Shown: positions 13,663 to 21,713 of the stretch, piece by piece | Layout of the letters: every line of letters begins with the position of its first letter | How positions within the stretch are numbered: position 1 is the stretch's first letter | Source: Chloroflexota bacterium | GTDB lineage: Bacteria; Chloroflexota; Limnocylindria; Limnocylindrales; CSP1-4 | Direction of reading: 5' to 3' | NCBI GenBank assembly: GCA_021789355.1 | Contig: JAJYJR010000015.1 | Coordinates: 1-25,888, forward strand | DNA: 25,888 bases | Notes under the pieces: generated by a model | Told to the model about the DNA's origin: nothing | The model's database searches: none | The model's input: the letters and a program-made list of their open reading frames with translations, nothing else | Position numbers and translations under genes: made by a program

Positions 13663-16026
13663 ATGGGCCTGAGCGAGGCGGACACCCGCGCGAAGCTCAT
13701 CGACCCGGCCCTGCATGCACGCGGCTGGACGGAGGACCTGATCCGCCGGGAGGAGACGCTCGGAACCGTCGAGATCATCGACGGGCGTCCGCGACGGCGG
13801 ACACCGGGTCGAACCGACTACACACTCCGAGTGCGGCCATCAACCGGTGCGCAGGCCGTTGCCATCGCCGTCCTTGAAGCCAAGTCCGAGGACAAACACC
13901 CCGCCTACGGACTCGAACAAGCCAAGGGGTATGCCGTCTGCAAGCGGCTGAACTGCCAGTTCGTCCTTGCGACGAACGGTCATCTCTGGGTCGAGTTCGA
14001 CCGCTCGACGGGGATGACGACCATGATCCCCCGCCCAATGGCGGAATTCCCCTCTCCGGAGGAACTCCGTGCGCGGTACGAGCGGGCGACCGGGATCGAC
14101 CTCGGCTCAGCCGCTGCGAAACCGCTCGTCACGCCGTACCGCGGTGGGGAGACGTCGCGCCGGTACTACCAAGACGCGGCGATCCGAGCGGTGCTCGAAC
14201 GGCTCGCCCGCGGCGAGCGACGGGCGCTGTTGAGCCTCGCCACCGGAGCCGGGAAGACGTACATCGCGGTCCAGCTGCTGCGCAAGATCGCGGACGCCGG
14301 GCAGCTGCGCCGGGCGCTGTTCGTGTGCGACCGCGACGAGCTTCGCGCACAGGCGCTTACGGCGCTCCAGAACGTCTTCGGGGCAGACGTCGCGGCCGCG
14401 ACGGGGACGGACCCCCAGCTAAACGCGCGGATCGTCGTCGCTACGTACCAGACGCTCGACATCGACACCCCTGATGCCGACGCCGCCTTCCTCGAACAGC
14501 ACTACCCGCCCGACTACTTCAGCCACATCGTCATCGACGAATGCCACCGCTCGGCGTGGGGGAAGTGGTCGAAGGTGCTGACGCGCAACCCGAACGCCGT
14601 TCAGATCGGCCTCACCGCGACGCCCCGGGAGTTGGAGTACCCCGCGACGCAGGCGGCCCAAGCTGACGCCGAGGTAAGCGCGGACAACATCCGCCACTTC
14701 GGGGAACCGGCGTACGAGTACTCCGTCGGTCAGGGCATCGAGGATGGGTATCTTGCGGCCTGCGAGGTCGTCCGGCGCGACGTGTTCCTGCACGACAGTC
14801 CGCTTCCCGAGCGGGACACCGGGCTCGAACAGTCGGACCTGCGAGGCAAGCGGATCGCGGACGCGCGGACGGGGGAGTACCTAACCGCTGACGACGCCGA
14901 GGATCACTACGACGCGGGCCAATTCGAGGCGCGGCTGCTGCTGCCGGAGCGTGTTGACGCGATGTCGCGGGACCTGTTCGACCTGCTTCTCGCCACTGGC
15001 GGCCCTGAGCAGAAGACGATCATCTTCTGCGCCCGTGATGCTCACGCTGACGCGGTTGCCGCGGCCATGAACAACCGCTACGCCGGATGGTGCGCGGCGA
15101 ACGGCCGGAAGGCGGCCGACCCGTACGCCTTCAAATGCACGGCTGCCAGCGGCGGAGGCGACTTCGTGGCAGACCTCCGCGGTGCGTCGCGTCGCTACTT
15201 CGTGGCGACGACCGTGGACCTGCTTACGACCGGCGTGGACGTCCCCATCGTCCGCAACATCGTCTTCTTCAAGTACGTGCGCTCGCCGATCGCCTTCTAC
15301 CAGATGCTCGGACGCGGGACGCGGCTCGATCCGGCGTCCGGGAAGCTGATGTTCCGGGTCTACGACTACACGGCGGCGACACGCCTCTTCGGCGGGGCGT
15401 TCCGGACGCGCGCGACCATCGAGCGCACCGAGCCGACCGTCGAGGCCGAGCCGTCGGCCCGGATCATCCAAGTCCAAGGGATCGACGTGCGGCTCGCCGA
15501 CGCGGGCATCGCCATCGTCACGGGCACCGACGGCGCCACGGAACTTGTGACGCTGGAGGAATACAAGGAGCGCGTGGCGGCGTCGCTCCTGACACGCGCT
15601 CCGACCGTCGATGATTTCCGCCGCGCGTGGATCGTCCCGCCGGACCGACACGAGCTGATCGAGTGCCTGCCCGATGGCGGGCGTTCTGCATCGGTCGTCC
15701 GGCAGGTCGAGCAGATGGACGACTTCGATCTGTACGACGTGCTCGCCGAACTCGCGTACGGGTTGGAGCCGAAGACGCGCCTTGCCCGTGCCGAGGCGTT
15801 CGACTACAAGGCCCGGGGATGGCTGGACGCTCTGCCGATCGCCGCCGCCGCAACGCTTCGCGCCCTCGCTCGCCAGTTCGGCCGCGCTGGGACGGATGAG
15901 TTGGAGAACCCCGCTGTGCTCCAGACGCCCGCCGTCCGGGCCGCCGGGGGCCTGACGGCGCTGCGACTGCTGGGGACGCCTCGCGACATCCTGATGGCGA
16001 CCAAGGAGCGCCTGTTCGCGGCGTGA
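13663..16026 (+). CDS. hsdR: Type I restriction endonuclease subunit R (HsdR)
   Basis: HsdR is the ATP-driven translocase and nuclease of a type I restriction complex. At 787 aa it is in the normal range. The N-terminal PD-(D/E)XK nuclease has D52 (RTDYTL) and E72-A-K74 (VLEAKSE). The SF2 motor has Walker A ATGAGKT near 194-200, Walker B DECH near 290 and GLTATP near 315, followed by a helicase C lobe with GRGTRL. The start at LSEADTRAKLIDPAL matches relatives, although no Shine-Dalgarno is visible. The stop overlaps the hsdS start by GTGA, giving translational coupling within the hsdR-hsdS-hsdM operon. Confidence 0.95.
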   Translation: MGLSEADTRAKLIDPALHARGWTEDLIRREETLGTVEIIDGRPRRRTPGRTDYTLRVRPSTGAQAVAIAVLEAKSEDKHPAYGLEQAKGYAVCKRLNCQFVLATNGHLWVEFDRSTGMTTMIPRPMAEFPSPEELRARYERATGIDLGSAAAKPLVTPYRGGETSRRYYQDAAIRAVLERLARGERRALLSLATGAGKTYIAVQLLRKIADAGQLRRALFVCDRDELRAQALTALQNVFGADVAAATGTDPQLNARIVVATYQTLDIDTPDADAAFLEQHYPPDYFSHIVIDECHRSAWGKWSKVLTRNPNAVQIGLTATPRELEYPATQAAQADAEVSADNIRHFGEPAYEYSVGQGIEDGYLAACEVVRRDVFLHDSPLPERDTGLEQSDLRGKRIADARTGEYLTADDAEDHYDAGQFEARLLLPERVDAMSRDLFDLLLATGGPEQKTIIFCARDAHADAVAAAMNNRYAGWCAANGRKAADPYAFKCTAASGGGDFVADLRGASRRYFVATTVDLLTTGVDVPIVRNIVFFKYVRSPIAFYQMLGRGTRLDPASGKLMFRVYDYTAATRLFGGAFRTRATIERTEPTVEAEPSARIIQVQGIDVRLADAGIAIVTGTDGATELVTLEEYKERVAASLLTRAPTVDDFRRAWIVPPDRHELIECLPDGGRSASVVRQVEQMDDFDLYDVLAELAYGLEPKTRLARAEAFDYKARGWLDALPIAAAATLRALARQFGRAGTDELENPAVLQTPAVRAAGGLTALRLLGTPRDILMATKERLFAA

Positions 16027-17279
16027 GAACGGTCGCGCTCGGCGACGTGGCGCAGCTAGTCCGTGGAGTCACCTTCGACGGATCAGAGGCACACTCTGTG
16101 GAGGCCAACGGCCTCCTGCCGATCCTGCGGGCCGGGAATATCGGTGACAGGCTGCTTCTTGAAGACGATCTAGTCTGGGTTCCCGCTGCGCGAGTCGGGC
16201 CTGATCAACTCATGCGGGTGGGCGACATCGCAGTCTGCCTGTCGTCCGGAAGCCCCGCGGTCGTCGGGAAGTCCGCGATGCTGGACCGTCCCTTCCCCGG
16301 CTCGGTGGGGGCGTTCTGCGGGATCGTTCGGCCGCTCGACGACATCGACGCCACCTACTTGGCGTACTGGCTGCGATCCCCCTCCTATCGGGCATGGCGT
16401 GACTCGCAATCGCGTGGTGCGAACATCCAGAATCTGCGGATGTCACAACTCGCGCAGATCGAAGTGCCGTTGCCCCCGATAGCTACGCAGCGTCGCATGG
16501 CCGCCGCCCTGACGGAGCAACTGAACTCCACCGACCAAGCTCGCGAGGCTCTGAGACGTCACGCAAGCCTCACTGAAAGCCTCTGGGCAGCGATCCTCCG
16601 GCACGCGTTCCTCGAGGCTGCTGCCCATTCGCCGAGTGTTCCACTTGGCCAAGTTGTCGCGGAGGCTAGGCCGGGTTTCGCATCGGGATCCCGGAGTCAG
16701 AATGGGATTGTTCAGGTTCGCATGAACAATGTCACGCCGGAGGGCGGGTGGGACTGGTCGCAGGTCGTTCGAGTCCCCGACCGCGACGTCAAGGCGGACA
16801 TCTATCTGCTGAAACCCGGCGACTTACTTTTCAACAACACGAACAGCGTTGAGCTGGTAGGCAAGTCCGCGGTCTTCACGAGCTACGACGAGCCGGTGGT
16901 CTACAGCAATCACTTCACACGACTGCGGTTGACTAAAGACGCGGATACGCGGTATGTCTCGATGTGGCTTCGGGATACATGGCTGCAACGCGTGTTCTCC
17001 CGCATTTGCCAGCGTTGGGTCGGACAAGCAGCGGTGAGGACGGACGCCCTTCTTGCTCTCGAGTTGCCGCTTCCGGCCCCTGAGGTCCAGCGCCGCATCG
17101 CACGCTCCCTCGGGCGACAACTTGCTGAGGTAGATCGTCTGCGCATACAACTCCGAAGTTGTTTGCGAGTGGCCGACGAACTCGGCCCCGCGCTGGTCCG
17201 TCGGGCACTGCTAGAACGCGTCGCGAGGCCGGATACCGCATCAGCCGCAGACGACGTTACGGAGGTCGGCGACCGGTGA
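16023..17279 (+). CDS. hsdS: Type I restriction specificity subunit S (HsdS)
   Basis: HsdS carries two target-recognition domains that read the two halves of a bipartite DNA site. This 418-aa protein shows the two-fold repeat. The first half ends in IEVPLPPIATQRRMA followed by a helical spacer; the second ends in LELPLPAPEVQRRIA with a matching helix. Each half begins with the LGxV-type start (VALGDVAQLV, VPLGQVVAEA). Its GTG start overlaps the hsdR stop by 4 nt, and its TGA overlaps the hsdM GTG. Both domains look intact, so the system is probably specific for two half-sites; the actual sequence recognised cannot be inferred. Confidence 0.93.
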   Translation: MRTVALGDVAQLVRGVTFDGSEAHSVEANGLLPILRAGNIGDRLLLEDDLVWVPAARVGPDQLMRVGDIAVCLSSGSPAVVGKSAMLDRPFPGSVGAFCGIVRPLDDIDATYLAYWLRSPSYRAWRDSQSRGANIQNLRMSQLAQIEVPLPPIATQRRMAAALTEQLNSTDQAREALRRHASLTESLWAAILRHAFLEAAAHSPSVPLGQVVAEARPGFASGSRSQNGIVQVRMNNVTPEGGWDWSQVVRVPDRDVKADIYLLKPGDLLFNNTNSVELVGKSAVFTSYDEPVVYSNHFTRLRLTKDADTRYVSMWLRDTWLQRVFSRICQRWVGQAAVRTDALLALELPLPAPEVQRRIARSLGRQLAEVDRLRIQLRSCLRVADELGPALVRRALLERVARPDTASAADDVTEVGDR

Positions 17280-18856
17280 GCGCTGCATCCCGTCTGGCAA
17301 CTCCGTCATCCGTGAACGCCGCCATCAAGCAGATAGCCGATGTCATGCGGCGCGCGAACTACGCTGGCGCGCTCCAGTACGTTCCCGAACTCTCGTGGCT
17401 GCTGTTCTTGCGGATCCTCGACGAGCGCGAGGAACTTGAAGCCGACGAGGCGGCGGCTGTAGGCGTGGACTTCCACCGATCACTGGAACCACCGTACCGG
17501 TGGCGGGACTGGGCGGCGCCCACGGGTTCAAAGCGCCTCGAACTCAGCTGGGGCGCGATGGGGGCGTACCTGCCGTGGGTGAACGAGGATCTGCTCCCGT
17601 ACCTGCACGGCCTCCGGGACCGGTCCGGAGCGACCGCCCGCCAAGAGGTGATCAGCGAGGCCGTGTCCGCCGTCAGGCGCGTCGGAGTCGACACGGAACG
17701 GAACCTCCTCGACATCCTCGACCGTGTCGATGCGATCCGTCAGGAAGCCGTCGATCCCACTCACGTCTTTACCCTGTCGCAGGCGTACGAGGGCCTCCTG
17801 CAGAAGATGGGGGAGAAGAACAACGACGGCGGGCAGTTCTTCACCCCGCGCGAGGTCATCCGGGCGATGGTCCGGGCGATCAACCCGACGGTTGGCGAGA
17901 TCGTTTATGACCCGGGCTGCGGCACGGGCGGCTTCCTTGCCCAGTCGTTCGAGTGGATGCGCGATGCCCTCGGGACCGATGCGACTGCGGAGCAACTCCG
18001 GGTCCTGCGCGAGGAGACGTTCTTCGGTCGGGAGAAGGCCGACCTGATCTACCCGATCGCCCTCGCCAACCTCGTCCTGCATGGGATCGACCACCCGCAC
18101 ATCTGGCACGGCAACACGCTTACCGGGCAGGAGGCGTACGGGGGGCTGTTCGCCGGGGCACCCGCCCTGTACGACGTCGTGCTGATGAACCCTCCGTTCG
18201 GCGGCAAGGAAGGCAAGGAGGCCCAGACCGCGTTCGCGTACAAGACCGGGGCGACGCAGGTGCTCTTCCTCCAGCACGTCATCGCCTCGCTGAAGCAGGG
18301 CGGCCGCTGCGGCATGGTGATCGACGAGGGCGTGCTGTTCCGAACGAATGAGACTGCCTTCGTCCAGACGAAGCGCAAGCTGCTCGACGACTGCGACCTG
18401 TGGTGCATCGTGTCGCTCCCGGCCGGAGTGTTCGCGTCGGCGGGAGCCGGAGTGAAGACCAACCTGCTCTTCTTCACGAAGGGCGGGCCGACGGAGCAGG
18501 TCTGGTACTACGACCTGTCCGACGTGAAGGTGACCAAGAAGCAGCCACTGACGCTCGATCGCTTCAACGAGTTCTTCCGGCTCCTCCCCGAGCGAGCCGA
18601 CTCGAAGCACTCGTGGACAGTGAGCCGAGACGAGATCGAGGCCCGGAAGTTCGACCTGAAAGCCGTGAACCCCAACGCCAAGACCGAGGAGGACGACCGG
18701 ACGCCCGAAGAGCTGATCGACCTGATCGAGGCTAAGGGCCGGGAGGTGACCGAGGCGCTGGCCACGCTGAGGCAGCTGCTCGCTGAAGACGCACCCACGG
18801 TGTCGCCCGCACGGGGCAATGTGTCCCCGCTTGCGGACGCAGAGACGCCCAGATGA
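17276..18856 (+). CDS. hsdM: Type I restriction N6-adenine methyltransferase subunit M (HsdM)
   Basis: The GTG at 17276 overlaps the hsdS stop (GTGA), and the N-terminal helical domain begins with VNAAIKQIADVMRR; the longer open frame lies inside hsdS. At 526 aa the length is typical. The catalytic core has the SAM-binding motif DPGCGTGGFL (about 212-221) and the N6-adenine motif NPPFGG (about 305-310). GGQFFTPREVIRAMV just upstream is also characteristic. It methylates adenine using SAM and is required for both modification and restriction complexes. The order R-S-M is less common than M-S-R or R-M-S. No terminator is seen after it; a membrane protein gene follows 65 nt later. Confidence 0.95.
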   Translation: MSAASRLATPSSVNAAIKQIADVMRRANYAGALQYVPELSWLLFLRILDEREELEADEAAAVGVDFHRSLEPPYRWRDWAAPTGSKRLELSWGAMGAYLPWVNEDLLPYLHGLRDRSGATARQEVISEAVSAVRRVGVDTERNLLDILDRVDAIRQEAVDPTHVFTLSQAYEGLLQKMGEKNNDGGQFFTPREVIRAMVRAINPTVGEIVYDPGCGTGGFLAQSFEWMRDALGTDATAEQLRVLREETFFGREKADLIYPIALANLVLHGIDHPHIWHGNTLTGQEAYGGLFAGAPALYDVVLMNPPFGGKEGKEAQTAFAYKTGATQVLFLQHVIASLKQGGRCGMVIDEGVLFRTNETAFVQTKRKLLDDCDLWCIVSLPAGVFASAGAGVKTNLLFFTKGGPTEQVWYYDLSDVKVTKKQPLTLDRFNEFFRLLPERADSKHSWTVSRDEIEARKFDLKAVNPNAKTEEDDRTPEELIDLIEAKGREVTEALATLRQLLAEDAPTVSPARGNVSPLADAETPR

Positions 18857-18921
18857 CCAGTTGGGAGACCCACGTCCGACGACCCTGCTGTGGCAGTCAA
18901 CTGCGGTAGGCGAGTCACGAC

Positions 18922-19482
18922 GTGAAGGCCGCGCTGCTGAGCCTGTCGATCAGCCTCCAGATGGTCGGAGTAGTCACTGCCGCGATCGGCCTTCGACGCA
19001 CGTGGGCGGAGTTCCACCTTCCCGGCGAGACGTTCTACGATCCGGCAGTTGGGCGCGGCCGTCGGCTGGCGGCGTCGGTCCGGGCGGCATCAGCCCGTGT
19101 GCTGCGCGCTGTGTTCCGGCGTCCCGAGGGCGCCGAGGCGCATACAGGCGAGGGAGCAGTGGGTGCCGCAGCCGCCCTCGCGGGGCGGGGTCGAGCGGGA
19201 TGGCTGTCGCTGTCCCCGGTGATCAGCTCCCTGAGCGAACTGGATCGACGAACGAGGGAATTGCTCGACCGCGTGCAGGACGTGCAGGATGAATTGGGCG
19301 ACGAGAGCGCGGCCCGAGCGGCTGCCGACGCGGCGACCACGGCCAAGATCACCGATGTGGCCGCACGGCTGGACATGCAGTCCCGGCGGGTGGCGACAGG
19401 AGGCATCAGGCTCGAAGCACTCGGACTGTTCTGCGTAGCGCTGGGACTCCTGTGCCAGCTGCTGGCGTCGGTCACAGCGTAG
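18922..19482 (+). CDS. Two-TM membrane protein with central coiled coil, 186 aa
   Basis: The GTG at 18922 has only a weak ribosome-binding region. Residues 3-23 form a membrane helix (LLSLSISLQMVGVVTAAIGL) and 161-183 a second one (LGLFCVALGLLCQLLASV). Between them a basic segment and a roughly 60-residue helix (100-160: RTRELLDRVQDVQDELGDE and continuing) look like a coiled coil. No known domain is recognised. It follows the hsdRSM operon on the same strand and could be read through from it. Small membrane proteins near defence genes often act as effectors, but nothing here proves that. It is convergent with the small gene ending at 19499, only 16 nt away. Confidence 0.7.
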   Translation: MKAALLSLSISLQMVGVVTAAIGLRRTWAEFHLPGETFYDPAVGRGRRLAASVRAASARVLRAVFRRPEGAEAHTGEGAVGAAAALAGRGRAGWLSLSPVISSLSELDRRTRELLDRVQDVQDELGDESAARAAADAATTAKITDVAARLDMQSRRVATGGIRLEALGLFCVALGLLCQLLASVTA

Positions 19483-19498
19483 GCAGTCACGACCCGCG

Positions 19499-19783
19499 CT
19501 ACTTCTCCACGCGCGTCACGATCTCCCGCTCGTACGCGGGGTAGTAGCGTCCGATGACCGGCAGGTCGAAGGACGGCAGGATCGACTGCGGCGGCTCGCG
19601 CTCCAGCAGGAAGCGGAAGCTCGCCCTGACCAGAGCCTCCGGGCTGGACGCGCCCGGAGCGAGGCGGGCAAGGTCGGTGCGCGAGACCCGGACGCGGTAG
19701 TGGTGCTCGCGGCCCGCGCGAACCGTGACCGCACATGCCCAGCCATCGGCAGTCGGGGTGGCGACGACAGCGACGTGGTCCAC
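19499..19783 (-). CDS. Small conserved-looking unknown protein, 94 aa
   Basis: The GTG at 19783 has GGAGG within about 10 nt upstream. The protein starts VAVVATPTADGWACAVTVR, with strand-rich early residues, then HYRVRVSRTDLARLAPGAS and a helical segment FRFLLEREPPQSILPSFDLPVIGRYYPAYE. The layout suggests a small globular cytoplasmic protein. I do not recognise its family. It lies 12 nt after the stop of the 116-aa protein gene, so the two probably form an operon. Confidence 0.7.
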   Translation of the reverse strand: MDHVAVVATPTADGWACAVTVRAGREHHYRVRVSRTDLARLAPGASSPEALVRASFRFLLEREPPQSILPSFDLPVIGRYYPAYEREIVTRVEK

Positions 19784-19795
19784 GGCCTGCCTCCG

Positions 19796-20146
19796 CTACT
19801 GAACCGCCGTCCCCGGCGGCGAGTGCCACGCGTCCCGATGGACGTAGGAGACCACCAGTGCTCCCCGGGGCCGGAGGGCGGCCGCGCCAACCATGCCGAG
19901 CGCGAGCACACGGCCGACGCGGGGCTCGCCGACCGCCCAGCTGTGCGCCACTGGCAGGTATCCCGCGAGCGCCAGCGAGACCGCCTCCTCCGCATACAGC
20001 GCGGCGGCGTCCGTCTGGGTTCGTCCGGGGTACACGCGGACGACGACCGGGTCGACCCACGGGTCCAGTCGCGTCGCGTCGAAGGCGTCGCCGCTTCGAT
20101 CAGCGTCGAGGTATGGCCCGGCGCTGGGTTGCTTTCGGTCTTCCAT
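19796..20146 (-). CDS. Small unknown protein with a hydrophobic segment, 116 aa
   Basis: The ATG at 20146 has AGGTGA 4 nt upstream. The N-terminal half is polar, with many Asp. A segment AALYAEEAVSLALAGYLPVAHSWA precedes a hydrophobic stretch (about 76-100) interrupted by PRGALVVSYVHR. This pattern is common in small actinobacterial and Chloroflexota proteins in which a basic N-terminal region and LALG..LRPKGALTVTY form one fold, of unknown function. It is upstream of, and probably co-transcribed with, the 94-aa gene. Confidence 0.65.
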   Translation of the reverse strand: MEDRKQPSAGPYLDADRSGDAFDATRLDPWVDPVVVRVYPGRTQTDAAALYAEEAVSLALAGYLPVAHSWAVGEPRVGRVLALGMVGAAALRPRGALVVSYVHRDAWHSPPGTAVQ

Positions 20147-20289
20147 CGCTCACCTGACCTTCCCTCGGGCGTGCCACATGAGCTGGCACAGGGGCCTGCC
20201 AGCGTCACGAGACGGCCCGTGTCGCCCGGCGTGTCAATGCTGCGCCTGCGATCCGGGCTGGGGTAGAGGCCAGCGTGGTTGGAGGTCCC

Positions 20290-20586
20290 ATGAGCACGAA
20301 GACCGTCCGCTTCACAGACAAGGGCATCGCGTCCATTCCCAACGACAAGCCAGTGGTCTACAAGATCGAGACGGAGTCGGGCAGGAACAACTACACCGGG
20401 ATTGCGCAGCGCGGGCGGGTGCAGGACCGCCTTCGGGAGCACCTGCCGGGCGCCCGCGATCCGGTGCCGGGCGCCAAGGTGCACATCGAGCAGATGCCGA
20501 GCATCGACGAGGCGCGCGCCAAGGAGGCACGGATCCTCCGCCGCTCCTCGCCACCGCACAACAAGCAGGGCACTGGCAACCGGTAG
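20290..20586 (+). CDS. GIY-YIG nuclease-like small protein, 98 aa
   Basis: The ATG at 20290 follows GGAGG with 4-nt spacing. The sequence fits a minimal GIY-YIG fold: VYKI (23-26) in place of GIY and YTG (35-37) in place of YIG. The conserved Arg region is RVQDRLREH (43-51), the acidic helix is EARAKEARI (metal-binding Glu near 79), and Asn is at 91 in PPHNKQ. Such single-domain proteins may cut DNA or have lost activity; the divergent first motif leaves that open. It is convergent with a second GIY-YIG-like gene, with a 39-bp gap between the stops. Confidence 0.75.
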   Translation: MSTKTVRFTDKGIASIPNDKPVVYKIETESGRNNYTGIAQRGRVQDRLREHLPGARDPVPGAKVHIEQMPSIDEARAKEARILRRSSPPHNKQGTGNR

Positions 20587-20625
20587 GTCCACCGTCCGGG
20601 ACCGGGCATCCGCTCTCCGACCCGG

Positions 20626-21042
20626 TCAGCCACCGGCGTTCAAGATCTGCCCCATGCCGCCCGAGCGGGCCTGCGCGAGCGCCTCCTCCTCGGCCAACAC
20701 GCGGTGCGACTTGCGTCGGAGGTCGAGCGCCTCATGTTCGGACCCGAGCGTGAGCCCCGCTCGGCCGCAGATCTCCAGCGTGACGGACCCGCCTGCGGCG
20801 AGGTGGGAACGCATGCGCCCGTTCAGCCGCACGTTCGTGCGCTGCGACGGTCCGGGATTGCGGTAGCGGCCGAAGCGGCGTGGCAGGTCGTCGGTCTCGC
20901 CGACGTACACGGATGCGCCCTCGTCCAACAGACGGAACCGGTAGAGTCCCGGTCCCGACGGCAGCGCCGGGAACACCAGCCGCCCGTCTCGGTCGAGATT
21001 CACGGTCCCCAGCAGGACCCACTGGTCGAGCACGATCTCCAT
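20626..21042 (-). CDS. GIY-YIG nuclease-like protein, 138 aa
   Basis: The ATG at 21042 starts the conserved frame; longer versions run into the YccF-family gene. GLY (32-34) and YVG (46-48) form the two signature strands. Arg55/56 (DDLPRRFGRY) is in place of the catalytic Arg, and SEHEALDLRRK (from 101) carries the acidic helix. The family includes homing nucleases and repair enzymes such as UvrC. An N-terminal extension of about 28 residues (from MEIVLDQWVLLG) precedes the GIY motif. It is convergent with the 98-aa GIY-YIG protein, an unusual pairing, and lies 17 nt from the stop of the YccF-family gene upstream on the same strand, suggesting one transcript. Confidence 0.8.
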   Translation of the reverse strand: MEIVLDQWVLLGTVNLDRDGRLVFPALPSGPGLYRFRLLDEGASVYVGETDDLPRRFGRYRNPGPSQRTNVRLNGRMRSHLAAGGSVTLEICGRAGLTLGSEHEALDLRRKSHRVLAEEEALAQARSGGMGQILNAGG

Positions 21043-21059
21043 GACGGTACCGCCGTCCG

Positions 21060-21503
21060 TCAGGCGTAGCCGCGATGCAGGCTGAACACGAAGGGGATGC
21101 GGTTGACCAGCATCATGCCGAGCGGGATGCCGATGATCGTGAGCATGAGGACGTACGCCAGAGCCATCCAGAGCGCCGAGAGCCACCAGCCGATGAGCAC
21201 GAAGTAGGCCACCCGCAGCAGCGCGTTCGTCTGTGGGGTCGCCAGCCTGCGAGCGCGAGTCACGCCGTCCGCCCCGACGACCATCAGGTACTGCTCCCGG
21301 CGAGGACGCAGGGTGAGCACGGTCGGGATGCGGTTCACCAGCCAGAACGACAGCGGGATCCCCACGATCACGATGGCGGCGAGCCACGCCACGGCCATGG
21401 CGAACCCGGTCAGCCACCAGCCGACGAGGAAGTACCACACGACCCGTACGAGGATGTGGGGGCCGGTCTTGACCTCCATCACCGACACGTTGGCCACCGG
21501 CAT
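21060..21503 (-). CDS. YccF-domain inner-membrane protein (duplicated), 147 aa
   Basis: Two tandem halves (about 18-70 and 92-145) share VWYFLVGWWLTGFAMA... and IVGIPLSFWLVNRIP. The second reads VAYFVLIGWWLSALWMA... and IIGIPLGMMLVNRIP. This is the duplicated YccF/DUF307 membrane module with its GIPL...LVNRIP hallmark. The function is unknown; it is an integral inner-membrane protein. GGGAGG lies only 3 nt before the ATG at 21503, and an in-frame GTG 6 nt later has better spacing, so the start may be two codons later. It is upstream of the GIY-YIG-like gene at 20626 on the same strand. Confidence 0.88.
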   Translation of the reverse strand: MPVANVSVMEVKTGPHILVRVVWYFLVGWWLTGFAMAVAWLAAIVIVGIPLSFWLVNRIPTVLTLRPRREQYLMVVGADGVTRARRLATPQTNALLRVAYFVLIGWWLSALWMALAYVLMLTIIGIPLGMMLVNRIPFVFSLHRGYA

Positions 21504-21598
21504 GATCCTCCCGGGCGCTTGGCCCTTCGCTACCTGATTCCCCGCCTGTACCTGTGGCCCACGGGTCGCCCAGTGCTGGACCCGTGCGGCTTTGGATA

Positions 21599-21627
21599 TT
21601 GGACCAAATCGAGTGCCGCTGTACAGT
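21599..21627 (+). promoter_or_regulatory. Sigma70-type promoter for the zinc-ribbon membrane protein gene
   Basis: TTGGAC (21599-21604), a 17-nt spacer and TACAGT (21622-21627) form the best consensus-like promoter in the window. It would start transcription near 21634, about 80 nt upstream of the ATG at 21714. Confidence 0.6.
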
Positions 21628-21713
21628 GACTTGCGGAGGATGCCCGGTGCCCCCGGTTGAGGGGACGTGGCACGGAGGTGCGGCGCCGGGTCACCGCATG
21701 GAGGTGGTGGGAC

